Assembly: GCA_900660155.1 (NCBI GenBank)
Contig: CABFPE010000500.1
Span: forward strand, 247,204-311,203
DNA from: Hofstenia miamia
Taxonomy: Eukaryota; Xenacoelomorpha; Acoela; Hofsteniidae
Direction of reading: 5' to 3'
DNA length: 64,000 nucleotides
Under the pieces are notes generated by a model. That model was not told the DNA's origin and did not search any database. It saw only the letters and a program-made list of their open reading frames with translations. Within the stretch, counting starts at the first letter, position 1, and every line of letters starts with the position of its first letter. Of the stretch, positions 49,417 to 62,504 are shown in pieces. The position numbers and the translations under genes are program-made.

Positions 49417-49950
49417 GGCCAACCTTCAGCTGTTGGTTTTTGGTGGATTTTTAACAAGCTTTATTTATTGCATGCGAACAATGCATTTAATTAGACCCGA
49501 CGCACACTTAACTTAGCTTAGCTTAACGGCAGTGTGCTAAATAAACTACCAGAAGCTTCCTGTCAAACTTCTGTCTCTCTGCACACTTTTGCAAGACAAT
49601 GCAGTTGTTGCTCAAAATTGTCTGTAGGCTATTTCAAAATCACAGCAATTGTAGTATGAAAAGCACCTGTGGCAAGGTGGGGCTAAGACAATTGTGCTCT
49701 TGCTGTACACTGCTGAGGAGATAAACTTTGATAGTAGAAGTTATGTATTCCAATGGACTCCTGTAGACCCTTTCATAGTTGGTTTGAATGTCATTTACTT
49801 ATTTAGGCTGGGGTTTTGAGCAGCTATAGCCAATGCAACAATTATTGAATTTGTTGTTGCGTTTTGTCAATAATCACAAGATCCTGCTTTTAGAGAAATA
49901 TTAGGCATGTGTGTTTCTTGCTGCAAAAAACCAAAATTTAGTCCTAGTAT
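49417..49950. repeat. 534-bp interspersed repeat, copy 2
   Basis: This has the same boundaries and length as the copy at 46878-47411, with four substitutions seen (for example GCATGCGAAC for GCATGCAAAC). Flanking sequences differ completely, which defines the element ends sharply. Confidence 0.75.
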
Positions 49951-50019
49951 TCATTTAAATTGGGCAGTATATAGACATGCTAAAATATATTTTGCAATTC
50001 ATGGTACCAATGCAAATCA

Positions 50020-50400
50020 TTACTACTACTAAAAGACTTTATTTAGTCATGTTACAGACTACAGAATATCTATAAGAGTTTGCATTTACAATCAATACAA
50101 TAACAAAATATAAAACGGCTGCAACCTTCCCGAGAATAATTATCTTTTAAAAAATTGAAAAATATCACCTTTAATGTTTCTTTAAAAAATCTAGGTCTTT
50201 TATAAATTGACAAATTATACTTGGCTTGAAGACAGTTCACGTAATAAACAGTTCTTGTGAAAAAAGACTTTTCTGTTCCTTTCAAACGAGTTTTTTGTAT
50301 AGTAAATTTGAGTCTATTACTACTACGTAAACCAGGTCGTGAATTTTTTGCAATGCTGACATATTTCCAAACGTCAATATCATACATACCAGTTACTAAA
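50020..50400 (-). mobile_element. LINE 3' end fragment with (TAG)n tail
   Basis: The minus-strand frame (50070-50387) reads SSNRLKFTIQKTRLKGTEKS followed by FFTRTVYYVNCL and ends FKETLKVIFFNFL. This is the R...SFF-R-V-WN-L...F-K-L pattern of LINE ORF2 C-termini, with the usual Trp changed. AATAAAG and TAGTAGTAG follow at the 3' end (50020-50060). Confidence 0.6.
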
Positions 50401-50685
50401 CCAATACTTACTCAATGTTTGGTTCTACATGTCTAATGCATATATTACACTCGGATGTCTCAGCAAAATGAAAAAATATTTCTATTCAAAATACGTGGCT
50501 CACAATGAGGACAGTTGCGTACATATACTATTTATACTATTCTAGAATACTTCGACACATTTTTGACGGATTTTTCTGAATAAAAACTATTCTTAAAGTA
50601 AATATCAGGGTGGTTAGTTTGTGTCCATTTTTATATTTTAATAAGCAACTAGACATAATCGATGTGGGCAGAGATGAACACCTAC

Positions 50686-50774
50686 CGAATTTTTTAGGTC
50701 TGTCCGGCTCGTCAATTATTATTTCAGGTCCATTTTCCACCTGCGTTGGAACTTTCGGAACTTGTTTTTGGCCC
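50686..50774 (-). CDS. Possible orphan coding exon
   Basis: An 89-base minus-strand segment reads GQKQVPKVPTQVENGP and then EIIIDEPDRPKKF. It is bounded by a weak acceptor (TTTTAAG) and a good donor (GTAGGT). Its charged, high-complexity composition stands out from the AT-rich flanks. I recognise no family and no partner exon. It could equally be part of an unknown transposon. Confidence 0.3.
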
Positions 50775-51990
50775 CTTAAAATTTATTGATCCATTTTCAA
50801 AACCTTAATTTTCCTGCTGGTTTTGCTTAAGAGCGTTTTCCAGAACAATGGAGATAATATAAAATCAAAATTACAACTTTATTAAGTTTGCTCTATAGCA
50901 GCTCTTTAAAAGTTCGCTATCACTAATTGACTTTTGGACTCGAGTCTACATCTCTTGGCTGTAGCAGTAAGTTCAATTTGGCTAGAATCATGCAAGAGTA
51001 ATTTAATATTCCCAATATGCATATGCATGCACTTAATTGGTCCAACTCAAACATCGCTTATAAGTGCTTAATGCTAAGCAACGCATTGTGTCATGTACAT
51101 AATTGTTTATTAGTATTAATGGGTGGCACATGCAATTCTGTTAGTAGACCTCTTTTTTACCTACCCACTTTATTAATAAATGATAGCAGACATAGGCTAT
51201 ACACAGGAAAGCTTTGAATACAAATGGCGAGACTTTTACCCATGTAAACGAGTGCGTTAGTTTCCTTGAAACTGTGCATTACGCATTAAAACGCATCTTT
51301 AAAGTCTTGCAAGTCCGTTAATTTCTTTAAATGTCCTTTACAGACGGGCGTTCTAAGATAATAACGCAATGTTTTAAGATATGAAATTACGATTTTCTAA
51401 TGAGCAACTTAAGATAAAATGATATTATTTTAAAAATATTATTGTTATATTAATTAAATCCGATGTCACTATTAAATTTTAAACATTTTCATAATAAAAT
51501 TAAAATTAGTTTCCATTATGCGATTTTCGAAAATATTGCTTTGCTAAACATTAACGCTGCTTAAAACACTGCTGTTAAGTCTTTGCAAGTGCGTATAGTT
51601 TTTACAAAGTGTGTGTAAATTTGGCGTTTCAAGTTATTCACGCACTAGTTAACATGCGTAATTTTAAAATATTAACTATTCAGAAGAAATTCGGCACAAC
51701 TCAATCTCCTAACTTTAATTTGCGTTTTTACATGTATTTGTTGTTTTGTTTGCACTGCTCATTTTTGAAAGTGTTTAGAGTTGTAGCTAAACAGTATTTT
51801 ATAAAAAGCAACGGTAAATATAGATCTTTTCCTTCCTTCAAAAAATTTATTCAAATCTTTCTTACCAAGCATGTCGGTTTTATGTGTTTGATTTGGTTTT
51901 GAAACATGAATTTATTTACGCCCTACCTGAAACTCTGAAGAGACTCGATATTTTATAATTTTATTATAATTGCCTTTAAACTGGACATCG
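50775..51990. other. AT-rich sequence without recognisable genes
   Basis: Open frames at 51017-51217 and 51609-51902 (+) have no motif and a composition like the background. Confidence 0.45.
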
Positions 51991-51996
51991 TTGGAC

Positions 51997-52163
51997 GTGT
52001 AAAACGACGACAGCGGATTTGTTGAAAGCCTGAATTTACACGATGATCTACCTCTAGAAGAACAAAGAAAAGATATTAATCGTTTGTGCACGATTTGCCA
52101 AGAGTTGATGAAAGACAGCAATTGCGAAAAGGAATTACGAATGAATTTATATATTTATCAATA
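51997..52163 (+). CDS. Short unidentified open frame with a CTIC motif
   Basis: The frame reads NDDSGFVESLNLHDDLPLEE, then QRKDINRLCTICQELMKDSN and CEKELRMN before a TAA. The acidic, high-complexity sequence looks like real protein, but I do not recognise it and find no upstream start or clear acceptor. It could be the tail of a decayed transposon gene or an orphan exon. Confidence 0.3.
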
Positions 52164-52709
52164 AACTCCTGTTTCTATCAGGGGCATGTTGATTAGAGTT
52201 TTGCACTGAAATTTGTGTGGCAAGAGTAAAAAATCTTCCAAATAACAACTTATCAATATCTGAGAATCAATATCATAGCTGTGCTTCGTAAATAACACTG
52301 AAAAGCATAATTAGAAACTGAGAAGGTGGATTTTTGTTGCCAACCAATTTGCTCGTCTGCTAACCGGTATTTTGAAGTTCTTCTTCTTAACAACATGCTG
52401 TTAAAAAAATCTTTATCAAACATTACAACTTAGTCAAAACGCTTGTGTTATTTTAAGTAAAAATACTGATGGAATAATTGACTTTTTCTAAATTTTTAAA
52501 ATATGTAAGAAATAAATGACCCATATAAAACGCATGAAAGCAATCGTACTTTTTAAGAAAGTGAAAAAATAATAAACCTATTTTTTCAAAAGTAAACAAG
52601 CGTTGACTTAATTTATGCACAATGATTTATAATGAAAACTGCATATATTTTAAAATTGAATGCATTTTGGCAATTTTCTAATGTATACAAAATATGGGCA
52701 CTTGTCCTT

Positions 52710-53778
52710 TTGATGGCGTACATTCCTAATTCGTCAGCTACTATCGCTTTAATTAAAATTGTTGACACTATCACGGAGTTACTTGACAAAGTTGCTCAAG
52801 CTGTTTTATTGCAAACATTTGACATGAGCAAAGCCTTTGACTGTGTTTCACATGACTTGATTCTAAAACACTTATACGATCTACATTTACCAATTCCCTT
52901 TACTAAGCTTATGAAGTCATATCTATTCCACCGTTTCTTCAGAGTTAGAATTTCAGGTTGCTACAGCAAGTTTTACAATATTCGATTCGGAGTCCCCAGG
53001 GTTCACTCATTGGACCTTTCCTATTCATTTTATTTATGAATACACTCCAAGTTTCATCTAACTCCATCATGCTTTTCAAATTCGCAGATGATATAACAAC
53101 GGTCACTCCTGTATATGACGGTTGTTTTGAATCTGAATTAAAAAATATCTGCAACTGGGCTATTTCCTATAGAATGAGATTAAATACTAAACAAATGCTG
53201 ATTCGATCTAAAATACATACAGTCCTCCCAGATAATCTTGATATAGATGAACAGATTAAAATTTGTGGATTGTGGAAATCATTTATCTTGAAGTAGAATT
53301 TTCACATAAAATATATTGTGAAAAAATCGTCTCAACGACTGTTCATTCTATATACGCTAAAAAGATACGTTGGTAAAGATGATTTATACTCCATTTTCAT
53401 GGGTCTGATATGTAGTATTTTGGACTATGCTTGCCAAGTTTTTGTTAAATTACCAATGTATCTGAATAACGATCTGCAGAGGTTGATCAATCGTTCTTAT
53501 CGTATAATCTATAATAATAAAGATGGAGTGTTTCAGATTGCTATGAAGCTGCTTAATAAGGCCATACAAGTTGGTCACCCCCCTTAACTCCCTTATTCCT
53601 AGAAGGCACTATTACTCCGGCAAGTTCGTTACACTAAAATGTCACATTGATCTAAGATTCAACCAATTTCTTCCATTCTCTATACGCTATTCCAACCTTA
53701 CTGATTGTTTTTGTTAATTGTTAATCATTTATTGTTGTATTCCTAAAATAAATGTTACTACTACTATATATATATACC
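52710..53778 (+). mobile_element. LINE RT fragment with TAC/TA tail
   Basis: RT motifs on the + strand: FDMSKAFDCVSHDLILKHL, then after a frameshift PQGSLIGPFLFILFMNT and the catalytic LFKFADDITTVTP, then LICSILDYACQVF and LNNDLQRLINRSYRI. A last shift gives NSLIPRRHYYSGKF and a C-terminus near 53,715. AATAAA at 53747-53752 and a TACTACTACTATATATATA tail follow. The FADD box is intact, but at least three frame breaks and 5' truncation make it inactive. The C-terminus fits Jockey/CR1-like LINEs. Confidence 0.75.
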
Positions 53779-54062
53779 TCCCTGCGTATTAAAACTTCGC
53801 CTAAACGGGCAAAATTTTTTCTTCTTCTTCTTGCAACGACATTATGAAGATGCACTCAATTATTTATAAATTACTTGATGTTGGTGCCGTGTAAAACATC
53901 TAAATTTCAAAATTACGAGAAGTGGTTTCATGCTGTTTTAAATAGCTGTCTACTGTATTTAAGCTAATATAATCCTCACTAAGTTTTAATATTATTATAA
54001 AGTTTGGATTTGTTTTAATAGTGTTGTTTTCACTGTAAATATTAGATTGCTAAAAAAAGATG

Positions 54063-54097
<35 letters not shown>

Positions 54098-54259
54098 AAG
54101 CAAATGTAATCTTCTGTTTCCCCGAATTCATAGATTAAGAAAGTGAAAAATTGAATTTCACAATGAAATAATCAATTGAGCAGAATGCTATTATTCAAAA
54201 GATTTGCTAAGTTTTGATTTATAGAAAAAGTGTGCAATAAATAATTAGAGTAAACGTTG

Positions 54260-54720
54260 CTATATGACATCACCATCTAAGAAAGTGTTAAAGGAGCATT
54301 TGATTTGAAGTATAATTAAATAATATGTCTGTAGGCTTCTTATACGTTCCAGTTTCAAATTTATTACATTTCTGGCTATTTCTATACTGAAAATAAAATT
54401 TGTTCCTATATTCAACTCTTTTTGCAAGCTGAATATTTCGGTCAAGTAAATTGAATTTTTCAAGCAAGCATTCTGAAGTTTCTTGATCTTAAGCTAATGC
54501 AAATATGTCATCTACGTAGCGTTAATAGTATTTGAAGTGAGTCTCAGTTGTTGAAATTTATTTCCAATCAAAGTTAAGTCAATATTTCCAATTGTTGGGC
54601 TTAATGGTTTTCTCAAAGCTAAACTATCTCTTTGTCAACAAAATGTTTTATCAAACTCCAATGAAGTATTTTTGTTGCTAATAACAGCATTTGCTTTGCG
54701 CTACTATATTTTTTCACTTG
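54260..54720 (-). mobile_element. Penelope-like RT remnant
   Basis: The minus strand reads DSLALRKPLSPTIGNIDL, then RYVDDIFALA (catalytic YVDD at 54507-54518), ECLLEKFNLLDRNIQLAKRV and FETGTYKKPTDILFNY. The order MGSPLSP-like, YVDD, then a YRKPT-like box is that of Penelope-like element RTs. The Gly of the first box is lost and stops interrupt the frame. I found no GIY-YIG endonuclease downstream. A domesticated or other RT is possible but less likely. Confidence 0.55.
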
Positions 54721-57700
54721 ATTTACTTATTTTTATATATTGTTTTATTTTTTTAACAAAATTGAGTAGAGGTTTAACTCTGCTAAAAGGCTGATATCAG
54801 CAAAATTTACTTGCAACAAAGTACATCAGTCCTTAACATTGTTAACCCATTTGTACAAATATCATCAATAATCTTGGAGAACAGAGAACATTGCTTTACT
54901 AGCATTTGCAGGTTCTTAGTTTTTAGTGAAAAGTAAATTTCAAAAAAAGTTTATTTTTTTGTATGGTATATGTAATATGAAAAACTGAGTTCAGCCAATC
55001 AAGAAAATCTCCATACTATAAGCAAGCTCAGGAAATACGAAATCATAGAAAAAACAGTGTTCTCAGCATCTCGACATAAGGCTTAATAGAAAAATTGTGA
55101 CAATTGCATAGTATAGATAACACACTGATTTGTTAAAAGATTGTTATGAGCAAGTATACAAAAGCTTTCACAAAAAGCTTGTTAGAATGAATGGTATCAC
55201 TAATTTAGCCTTTAGACTTATATTTTTTATTTCATTATTGTATGATTTTTGCCTAACGCTAAACTTCCTGGGGATTTTTGAAAAGTTTCATTATCCTATT
55301 AAAAATTTTTTAAACTCTTGTAGCTCAAAAACATTTAGCGTTATGCTCAATTTGAAAACACCATGTGATAGAGAGGACTTTATTTTTTGCTCTAAATATG
55401 CGATCTGTGACATTGTGCATGTCAAGAACAACTCAAAGCCCTTTGCCGCTTCCATGGGGTCAAAGTTTGATATATACATGAGAATTAGAAATGGAGAAAA
55501 TTTAAATCTTTTTCAAAAATTTGACATTTTCAAAGAAAAATTGTTAATCTTTTGAACAGTTTTAGCCACAGCAATATGCTTTAATAAAAATTTTCAACAT
55601 TTCATTAAAGCATATTCCCCGATAGACCTGTCCCTGCCTCACGATTTTCAAATTTGCTAATAAGCTTGTACACAATTCTTTGTAAATGTGGAAAAACGGT
55701 TAGTTCTTTAAACTGGACGATAGGCATTAAACATTTACAATTATTATTTTGTTGTTGTGTATATGTTTCAAAAACAAACGCATAATTAACTTTGTACTTT
55801 TCCTGCGCATCAGATCCACGATTTTTAATCAGAGCTATGCCTGTGGGGGCTTTAGCAAATCACTAACCACGTTCATCTCTGCTAAACTAGGAAAATTAAG
55901 TGCGGATATTTATTGATTTCAAATATAATTTTACTGATTGCAGGTATTGCATTTTTAATTTACTTGAAGCGAAAAAATGTTTAAGATATATTTCAAGAGT
56001 TATTGATGCATTAAGTGATTATCAGCAACAAGCTAGAATTTCATTTAAAAATTTAAAAATTTGAGCTGCTTTACTTGAATGAATTCAATTTTGTTGCTAA
56101 AGCGACATCTAGCGTATAAATAAGAAACATAAAAGATAATGCAATGATATAAGCATTATTTTCGAAGCTTCCATCAATAATCTTAAGTGTAATAATTTCT
56201 CTTAGAAGTAAGAACATGATGTTAAAAGGGCTTAATGAAGAGAATGTTGTGGACTTATTCACACCTCTTATCAAAACAAATATTTGATTTTCATAATTCA
56301 AATTAAATTGCAAAAACTCAATCTTTTCAATTAACATAAGTAATTATTCTACAATGGAAATGCTTCAGTAAATGCAAATTTTAAATTGTATTTCCTTGAT
56401 AAAGATGAATCGTTTCGATTTTTATATATAACAATATAAAAGTTAAAGGCACATTGGTTGCTTTCACTAGTAAGGGTGGAACAAGACAAAAACTTAGCCT
56501 TTTATATACTGTCGTGTTCATAAAATTATCTTGCCTTAATTATCCTGAATTTATACTGCCCATAATTCATGATGTTATTGAACCTGAATTAGACGTAGAA
56601 ATTGTTAAGAAAAACAAATTAACTGAATTAACCCGTTTATTATTGGCAGGTGTTGGACAAAGTGGAATTTCCCACCGACAGGTTTTCAAAATTCACTTTC
56701 ACTGGTTAAAACACAAAATTTCCGGTAAAAATTAAATAGTTTTAGAAACTAATGCGATGAATTCCATTTGTAGGGTCTATATCAATGTTTCCAAAAATAT
56801 CTATAGTTTTATCCCGGAATTGGTTACTCACTTCATTATGACTAAGATGTCCCTCCTGCGTATGACCCTGCTGCTTATAACTACATTGTTTCCACTTCCT
56901 GAATCCGCAACCCCAGATTTTGGGCGTATTGGGTACGCGTTCCAATTCAACAATACCTATCTCAAATATGTGACTAGCACGAAATCCGCAACATAAACTA
57001 CACATTCTCACTGATTGTTCAAACAGGCAATGCACAAGCACTGCTAAGCTAAGTATATTCATGCATATATACGCATGCGCTTGTTTTCTAAAATCAAAAA
57101 TTTTAAAATATATTAAATATGTGGTTACAAATTGCAATAAAGTATGCCCTATTACAAAACAACTTATGGTTTATTACTATTACCTACGAAATGTGAAATA
57201 GGCAGGTTGTGATGATAAATTTAGAGAAGGCAAGTGTTTTTTGAAAATGTGTCTTAGAGAAGGTAAGTTCTTGTCAATCCACATAATCTCTGTTTGTTAG
57301 ATTTCTGATTGGCACAGTATTTGCCCTAGTCATTACTTTTAATGATGTTGATTTTAATCTAATTATCAAGGGATAGAAATAGACTACTTAGTATGCCCTC
57401 ATTAAATTAGCCTATTAGCTTTTACTGATTTACTTTTCCTGATCACGGCCTATTCAGGCATAAAACACGTGTGCACTCAGTTGTTATTGCAGGACAAGCT
57501 ACATTTGCTTGCATTAACTGGATAAATGATACTGGATAATCTCCATTCGCATGTATGATTCTTTGGCTTTTTCATGAATGTAAGATGCTTAGCTAAAATT
57601 TCTCTGCAATTTAGAAAATATTCAATGAGAAACAAATGGAGTTCTTCAATTTAATTGGTTCATGGAAAGTTTAGACAAAAACAATTACCAAACGTGAATG

Positions 57701-58250
57701 GAGAATACTTCTTTGTGCAGAGTTGGAAATAGTCTCCTTTTCTCGGACAGAAACCGAATCGTTTACTATTTAGACAGTAAAAATCTGAACCGTTTGGCCC
57801 TCTTGAAGAGTACGTTAAAAACGCAAACTTTGATTGTTGTTGCTCTGAAAAAAATGCAGCTTAAGAAACATGCGTGTATATAGTAATTATTAAAGCGATT
57901 ATTTTTAGCCAAAAAAATTTCAAAAAACAAAAATTGTTTAACCAATTAATAAATATAATGCGACTGACACTGATTATGCATGTATTAAAACGTGTAATCA
58001 AGTGCTATCTACAAATGACAAAATTTCTGTGGAAATATTTAATTGGGACGCCGGCTTTCGAGAAAAATTTTTTCTATATTCAGCATTTTACTTGCAAGTA
58101 ATGTCAAACTTGAATATGTTTTAGCTCATTGGTTTTATATTCTACTCTGACCAAATAATCACGAAAAAAGACCAATGCAAACATACAAAATTCGTCTTCA
58201 ACTATATTAACACACATCTCTGACATCTGATGCCGATGTTCTCCTAAGCC
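54721..58250. other. AT-rich sequence, unassigned open frames
   Basis: Several open frames (55130-55555 +, 56454-56735 +, 56742-57137 -) are long for this composition but show no motif I recognise. 56757-56996 is the opposite-strand shadow of the minus frame. They may be pieces of decayed transposons. Confidence 0.4.
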
Positions 58251-58254
58251 AACT

Positions 58255-58385
58255 AAAAAGGGGATAGAAGACGTCCAAGACTGATAGACAATGTCATTTG
58301 GAGAAATCTATCATGAAAGTGATAAATGAAGAGTGCATATTGGAATAATGCTCTTAGACTATCCTGGTTTCCACAAAAAAAGAAA
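58255..58385 (+). mobile_element. Possible LINE C-terminal remnant
   Basis: A + strand frame reads DRRRPRLIDNVIWRNLS, resembling the GRPR...W-D-N tail of some LINE polyproteins, and is followed by stops. Short and uncertain. Confidence 0.22.
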
Positions 58386-60863
58386 TAGATCTTTTCAATC
58401 CAACATAAAGAGGTATAAGAGGAAGGGTGGCAATTTGTTAATACTGACTACAAAATCTTCACAAATAATTACTTTATCTTCAGCACTATGTTCTTCAAAT
58501 TTCAAAAGATAATGGTTGCATCTTTAACTTGGTATTTGCCAAAACTATATTATACAAAAGAGGAATGTATTCAGCTATGGCTAGTTCAATGTCAACAAAG
58601 TTAAAATAAAGAAACACAATTTATTACAATATGCATAGCTAAGCAAAAATATAAAACTCTAGACTAACTTGAAGAATTTATTATTCAGTCATCCATAATT
58701 TCAATACTCCGCCCTTCTCATTCCTCAGAAAGAATTAGATCACATTGTCAATAAAAGGAACACAGAAAAAATGATTTTGAGCAGAGAATCAAAATATTCT
58801 CCCAATTGAAACACCTCTTCAAAAACAAAAGCAAATTCCAATAATGCTTCTACAATACATCATGACTGAGCCAAACATGTAGCATAGATGGAATTAAAAT
58901 GATATTTTTCAGTGAGAGCTACGAAAAAGAAGAACTCAAAGTAGGCCTACCTATGTACCTTCAAAATGGAATGCTCCACTGCCTGTATATTAGAGCAAGA
59001 AAAACTAATATAATTCAATCCCTATGATCTGCCAGCAATCACTGATAGCAAGTATTTATTAGCATTCGGGAAAGCAATTAGAGTTAACCACAGGAGAGAA
59101 CAACACATAGGCCTATAACACTGCATTAGCAAGAAGCTGAAGTAATCATGAATCATTGTAATTTGAGCGTGGGAATTGCAAACACGTGTGAGCAGAAATA
59201 TTACGAGCATTGAATTTACACGGCTCACACCAAAGCTAAAATCACAATTACCAGGCATTAGAATTTATTACATTGATTAAGCAAAACGAACGATCTTCTG
59301 AGTAAGAAGAATCTGGTTCACACTCCGACTCTGAGAGTAGACCTGCTGTGGCAGATAAGCAAATCCAATTCCTCTCCTTACTTTGAGAATCGGGTGTGAC
59401 ATAGACATCTCTTAACAAATGATTAAATAAAGTGACAGAGGTTTGAGCTATTTAAAACTTAAACTTTTATTAACCAAATGCGCACAATATTGTCCTATTT
59501 ATGCAATTACTAATAAATAATAAAAAACAAACACCAGCTAAGCTGGCTCACAGAAATGTTTACAAAATTGAATTTCAAAAATTAACTACGTCACTAAGCA
59601 TGACAACTAAATTGAGCAATCAAAACTTAATGAATTGAATGAATTACTAATGAATGGCGATTCAATGTTGAATCAAGAACAGTTTGTGAAAGATTGTTTG
59701 ATTCGAGCTTTTGAGGGTTCTGATGCCACAATATTCATTCATCAGGAAATAAATAAACTTTTGGACAGAACATGAAACTTCCTAGTCATAGAAGTATTCA
59801 ATCTCCCAAATGAAAGAAAAAAATATGACAAAGGTCGTCTCATGTATTCATTCCAGCATCATCTTAGTCTCAGCAAACGCGTTGAGAAGTGTTAAGAAAA
59901 TTGAAAACTGGTGTACAGCAAAATCCGCCTGAAATTGTCTAACCAAATCTTTTCCCACTAATGCAGCAAATTAAAGATATTTCATCAAAAGAAATTCAAA
60001 TCACTAACCTAATTTTCTGGTGCCAATAATTTTTTTTAGCAAACCTGTGGAAAGACCATATAAAAGTTTATAATTATCATTAAGAAGTTATCACAATAGC
60101 TTGATCAGATGACATTATTTTCCTGTATTAAATAGAACATACCACAATTCATTATCATTATTCCCTGAGCACACCCTTAGTTCACATTTCTATATAAAAT
60201 GAGCCATTAATAATGACATTAATATTCACAATGAAAAGACAAAAACCTCACTGCAATTACCTTCAATGCAGAAATAAGAACATTTACCACTAAGAAATAC
60301 CCCTGAATCATTTAAAATGTTCACTGCATATATGTTATTAGAAACTATCATTCATAGAACTAGAAGATATACCTGGGGAAACATTTGCATTATTAAGCTC
60401 CTCATCATAATCAATACTTACTTTAAACTCTGTCTGCATCTCACACATTTGCAATGAAACTTATTGTTGAATAAGCAAGATATATTATGGCTAAAAGAAG
60501 GAACTCAGGCTTGAAAATCCTTTACTACAGATACTTCTCAGTTGAGTGGTTGTCCCGTTATAATGTTAGTAACATTGATTTATTTTTAAAGGCAGGTTAA
60601 TTGTTGTGTTTTAGCATTCTAGTAATTGTTTTTCTCAAATCACTGTCAAACTATAATTAATTATGAAGTAATGTTGTTTGCCTTTGCTTATTGCTCAATT
60701 CTATAAATTTTGCTATTACTGCTTTTTACAGTGTACATGTGAAATATTTTGAAATTATAATGTGGAAATAGCTAACCCATTTGATGCTGGCTTGTTATAT
60801 AGAATGTTCCTACTCTATTTCTGATGATGTTCTATTGTAGCATTGTGATTGTGTTTGTATGTA
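58386..60863. other. AT-rich sequence without recognisable genes
   Basis: Nothing recognisable on either strand. Confidence 0.5.
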
Positions 60864-61650
60864 CAGTACTGGCCAAAAGTTTGGGAACAGTAACCTGTTT
60901 AAAGCGTGCTTTATGCTATTTCCTGGAAGCTTCGTAAAATTCTTGGATTTCCCATTTTTTTCTTAGAATTTACAACAGATTCATTTAGCCAATCAAATTA
61001 ACACAACTTTAGATTTACACACAATACATTTCCACTGAAAAAGCACTATAATTATAGTTTGAATTATGGTCTATCGTAGTGAAATTACACCAACAAAGCG
61101 TGCTCAAAATTCATATCTTGTTCTAGGAGGGGTACAATTATCGCGCTATAGCTGTTAGAATGGGTGTGTCAGTATCTTCGGTATCCAGAAGTGTTACTCG
61201 CTATCAGCAACCTGCAAAATTTTTCCTCTTGCAAGCGGTCTGGAAGACCAAAAGTGACAACCCCTCAGACTAACCATCTCATTCACTGTTACGTCGTCAA
61301 TCAACCATTCTCTTCATCTTCTGAAGTCAAAGCAAATCTAGGTGCAGTAGTGCAGAATGTATCAACACGCACCACTGGGCGTCGATTGAATACTACCTTT
61401 GACCTTCCATCGTGCAAACCGGCAGCCAAACCCTGATTGTCTTCAAAGAACATTTGTGTCTTTATATTCATTTTTAAAATCGAAGGGGTGCTCCAAGATC
61501 ATTCACTCATTTTTTTCAGTGACTCTATGGTCAATAATATTCAGAATATATGCTTTTGCACTTGTGGCACAGCATGCTTGAGCATTACAAGAAGACAACT
61601 TGCGGCACTGCATACGTACATATCCCAACTTTTGCGGCATACTGTAAAGA
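60864..61650 (+). mobile_element. Truncated Tc1-type transposon
   Basis: The left terminus CAGTACTGGCCAAAAGTTTG starts at 60864 right after a TA (60862-60863), the Tc1/mariner target. The transposase follows in broken frames: SVSSVSRSVTRYQQ, GRPKVTTPQTNHLIHCYV, VSTRTTGRRLNTTFDLPSCK (second helix-turn-helix), and later YKKTTCGTA. The last lies in the catalytic domain, after which similarity stops at about 61,650. No matching right terminus was found. Inactive. Confidence 0.78.
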
Positions 61651-61916
61651 CATGGTTAGTTAGTTTTAATATTTGTTTTCTGTTTATATTAGAAATGTAG
61701 CCAGGAAGTCTATAGCCTTACTACTGAATCATTCTATATGGAATTTATTTCTTAGAATGTCAAATTTCATGAATTAGATGCTTTACCTTAATCTACTAAT
61801 GTTACAGGACTTGCTTAGCTATTTATTCGAATGTATTTACTGCCTTTGGTTATTGATAGAATTGCGTACGAAGTCCTCTGCTTTTGTCTAAATCCAAGTT
61901 GTGTTTTTCAAAGCCT

Positions 61917-61986
<70 letters not shown>

Positions 61987-62500
61987 ATTCTCTGGATAAG
62001 ATTAGAGTAATCCAATTTATTAGACGTATTATCTTATAATAATTATTTAATTATACTATTTATGGTGAGTTAGTACTATACAAAGCTGTATGTCACTAGA
62101 AATTTGTAAATTCAATTAAATAGGGAAAATTTAATTCAATATGACTAACACATCATGTAGCATAGATGTAGATATTGAATATGCTTTTTCCTTATTAAAA
62201 GGTTTGTTTAATCATCTATGCGACTATGAAAAAACATGTAAATATTGTTTGCAATGTGCAAATAATACAATACTCAATGTAAGAAATAATTAAACTTACT
62301 TCATTTAGCAGTATGGTCATTTGTGACTTGTCACTTGTTCGTATGATTTTATATTTGATGAGAAGTTTAAGCAAGTGAAAGAAGGTTAAAAGCATGTTTA
62401 TGATCTGTGAGAGCTCTGAATGATATAGATAGAGATTCACATTGGTGAGACGAAGCGAGAGAAGGAAACAATAAAAAATTTTGATCGTAGAGAAATTTCT
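61651..62500. other. AT-rich sequence with a long (TA)n tract
   Basis: The TA tract at 61921-61978 is the longest uninterrupted one in the window. No gene seen. Confidence 0.6.
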
Positions 62501-62504
62501 TAGA

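Noticed and set aside
46878-49950. CRISPR-like or tRNA-like repeat interpretation of the 534-bp pair
   Set aside because: There are only two long copies without regular short spacers, in a eukaryotic context, and no cloverleaf or Pol III boxes I could support.
55130-55555. 141-codon + strand frame rich in Phe, Lys and Asn
   Set aside because: The composition follows the AT-rich background and no domain is recognisable.
56742-57137. 131-codon minus-strand frame, possibly a transposon endonuclease
   Set aside because: I looked for GIY-YIG, DDE and RT motifs and found none; kept only as an unassigned open frame.
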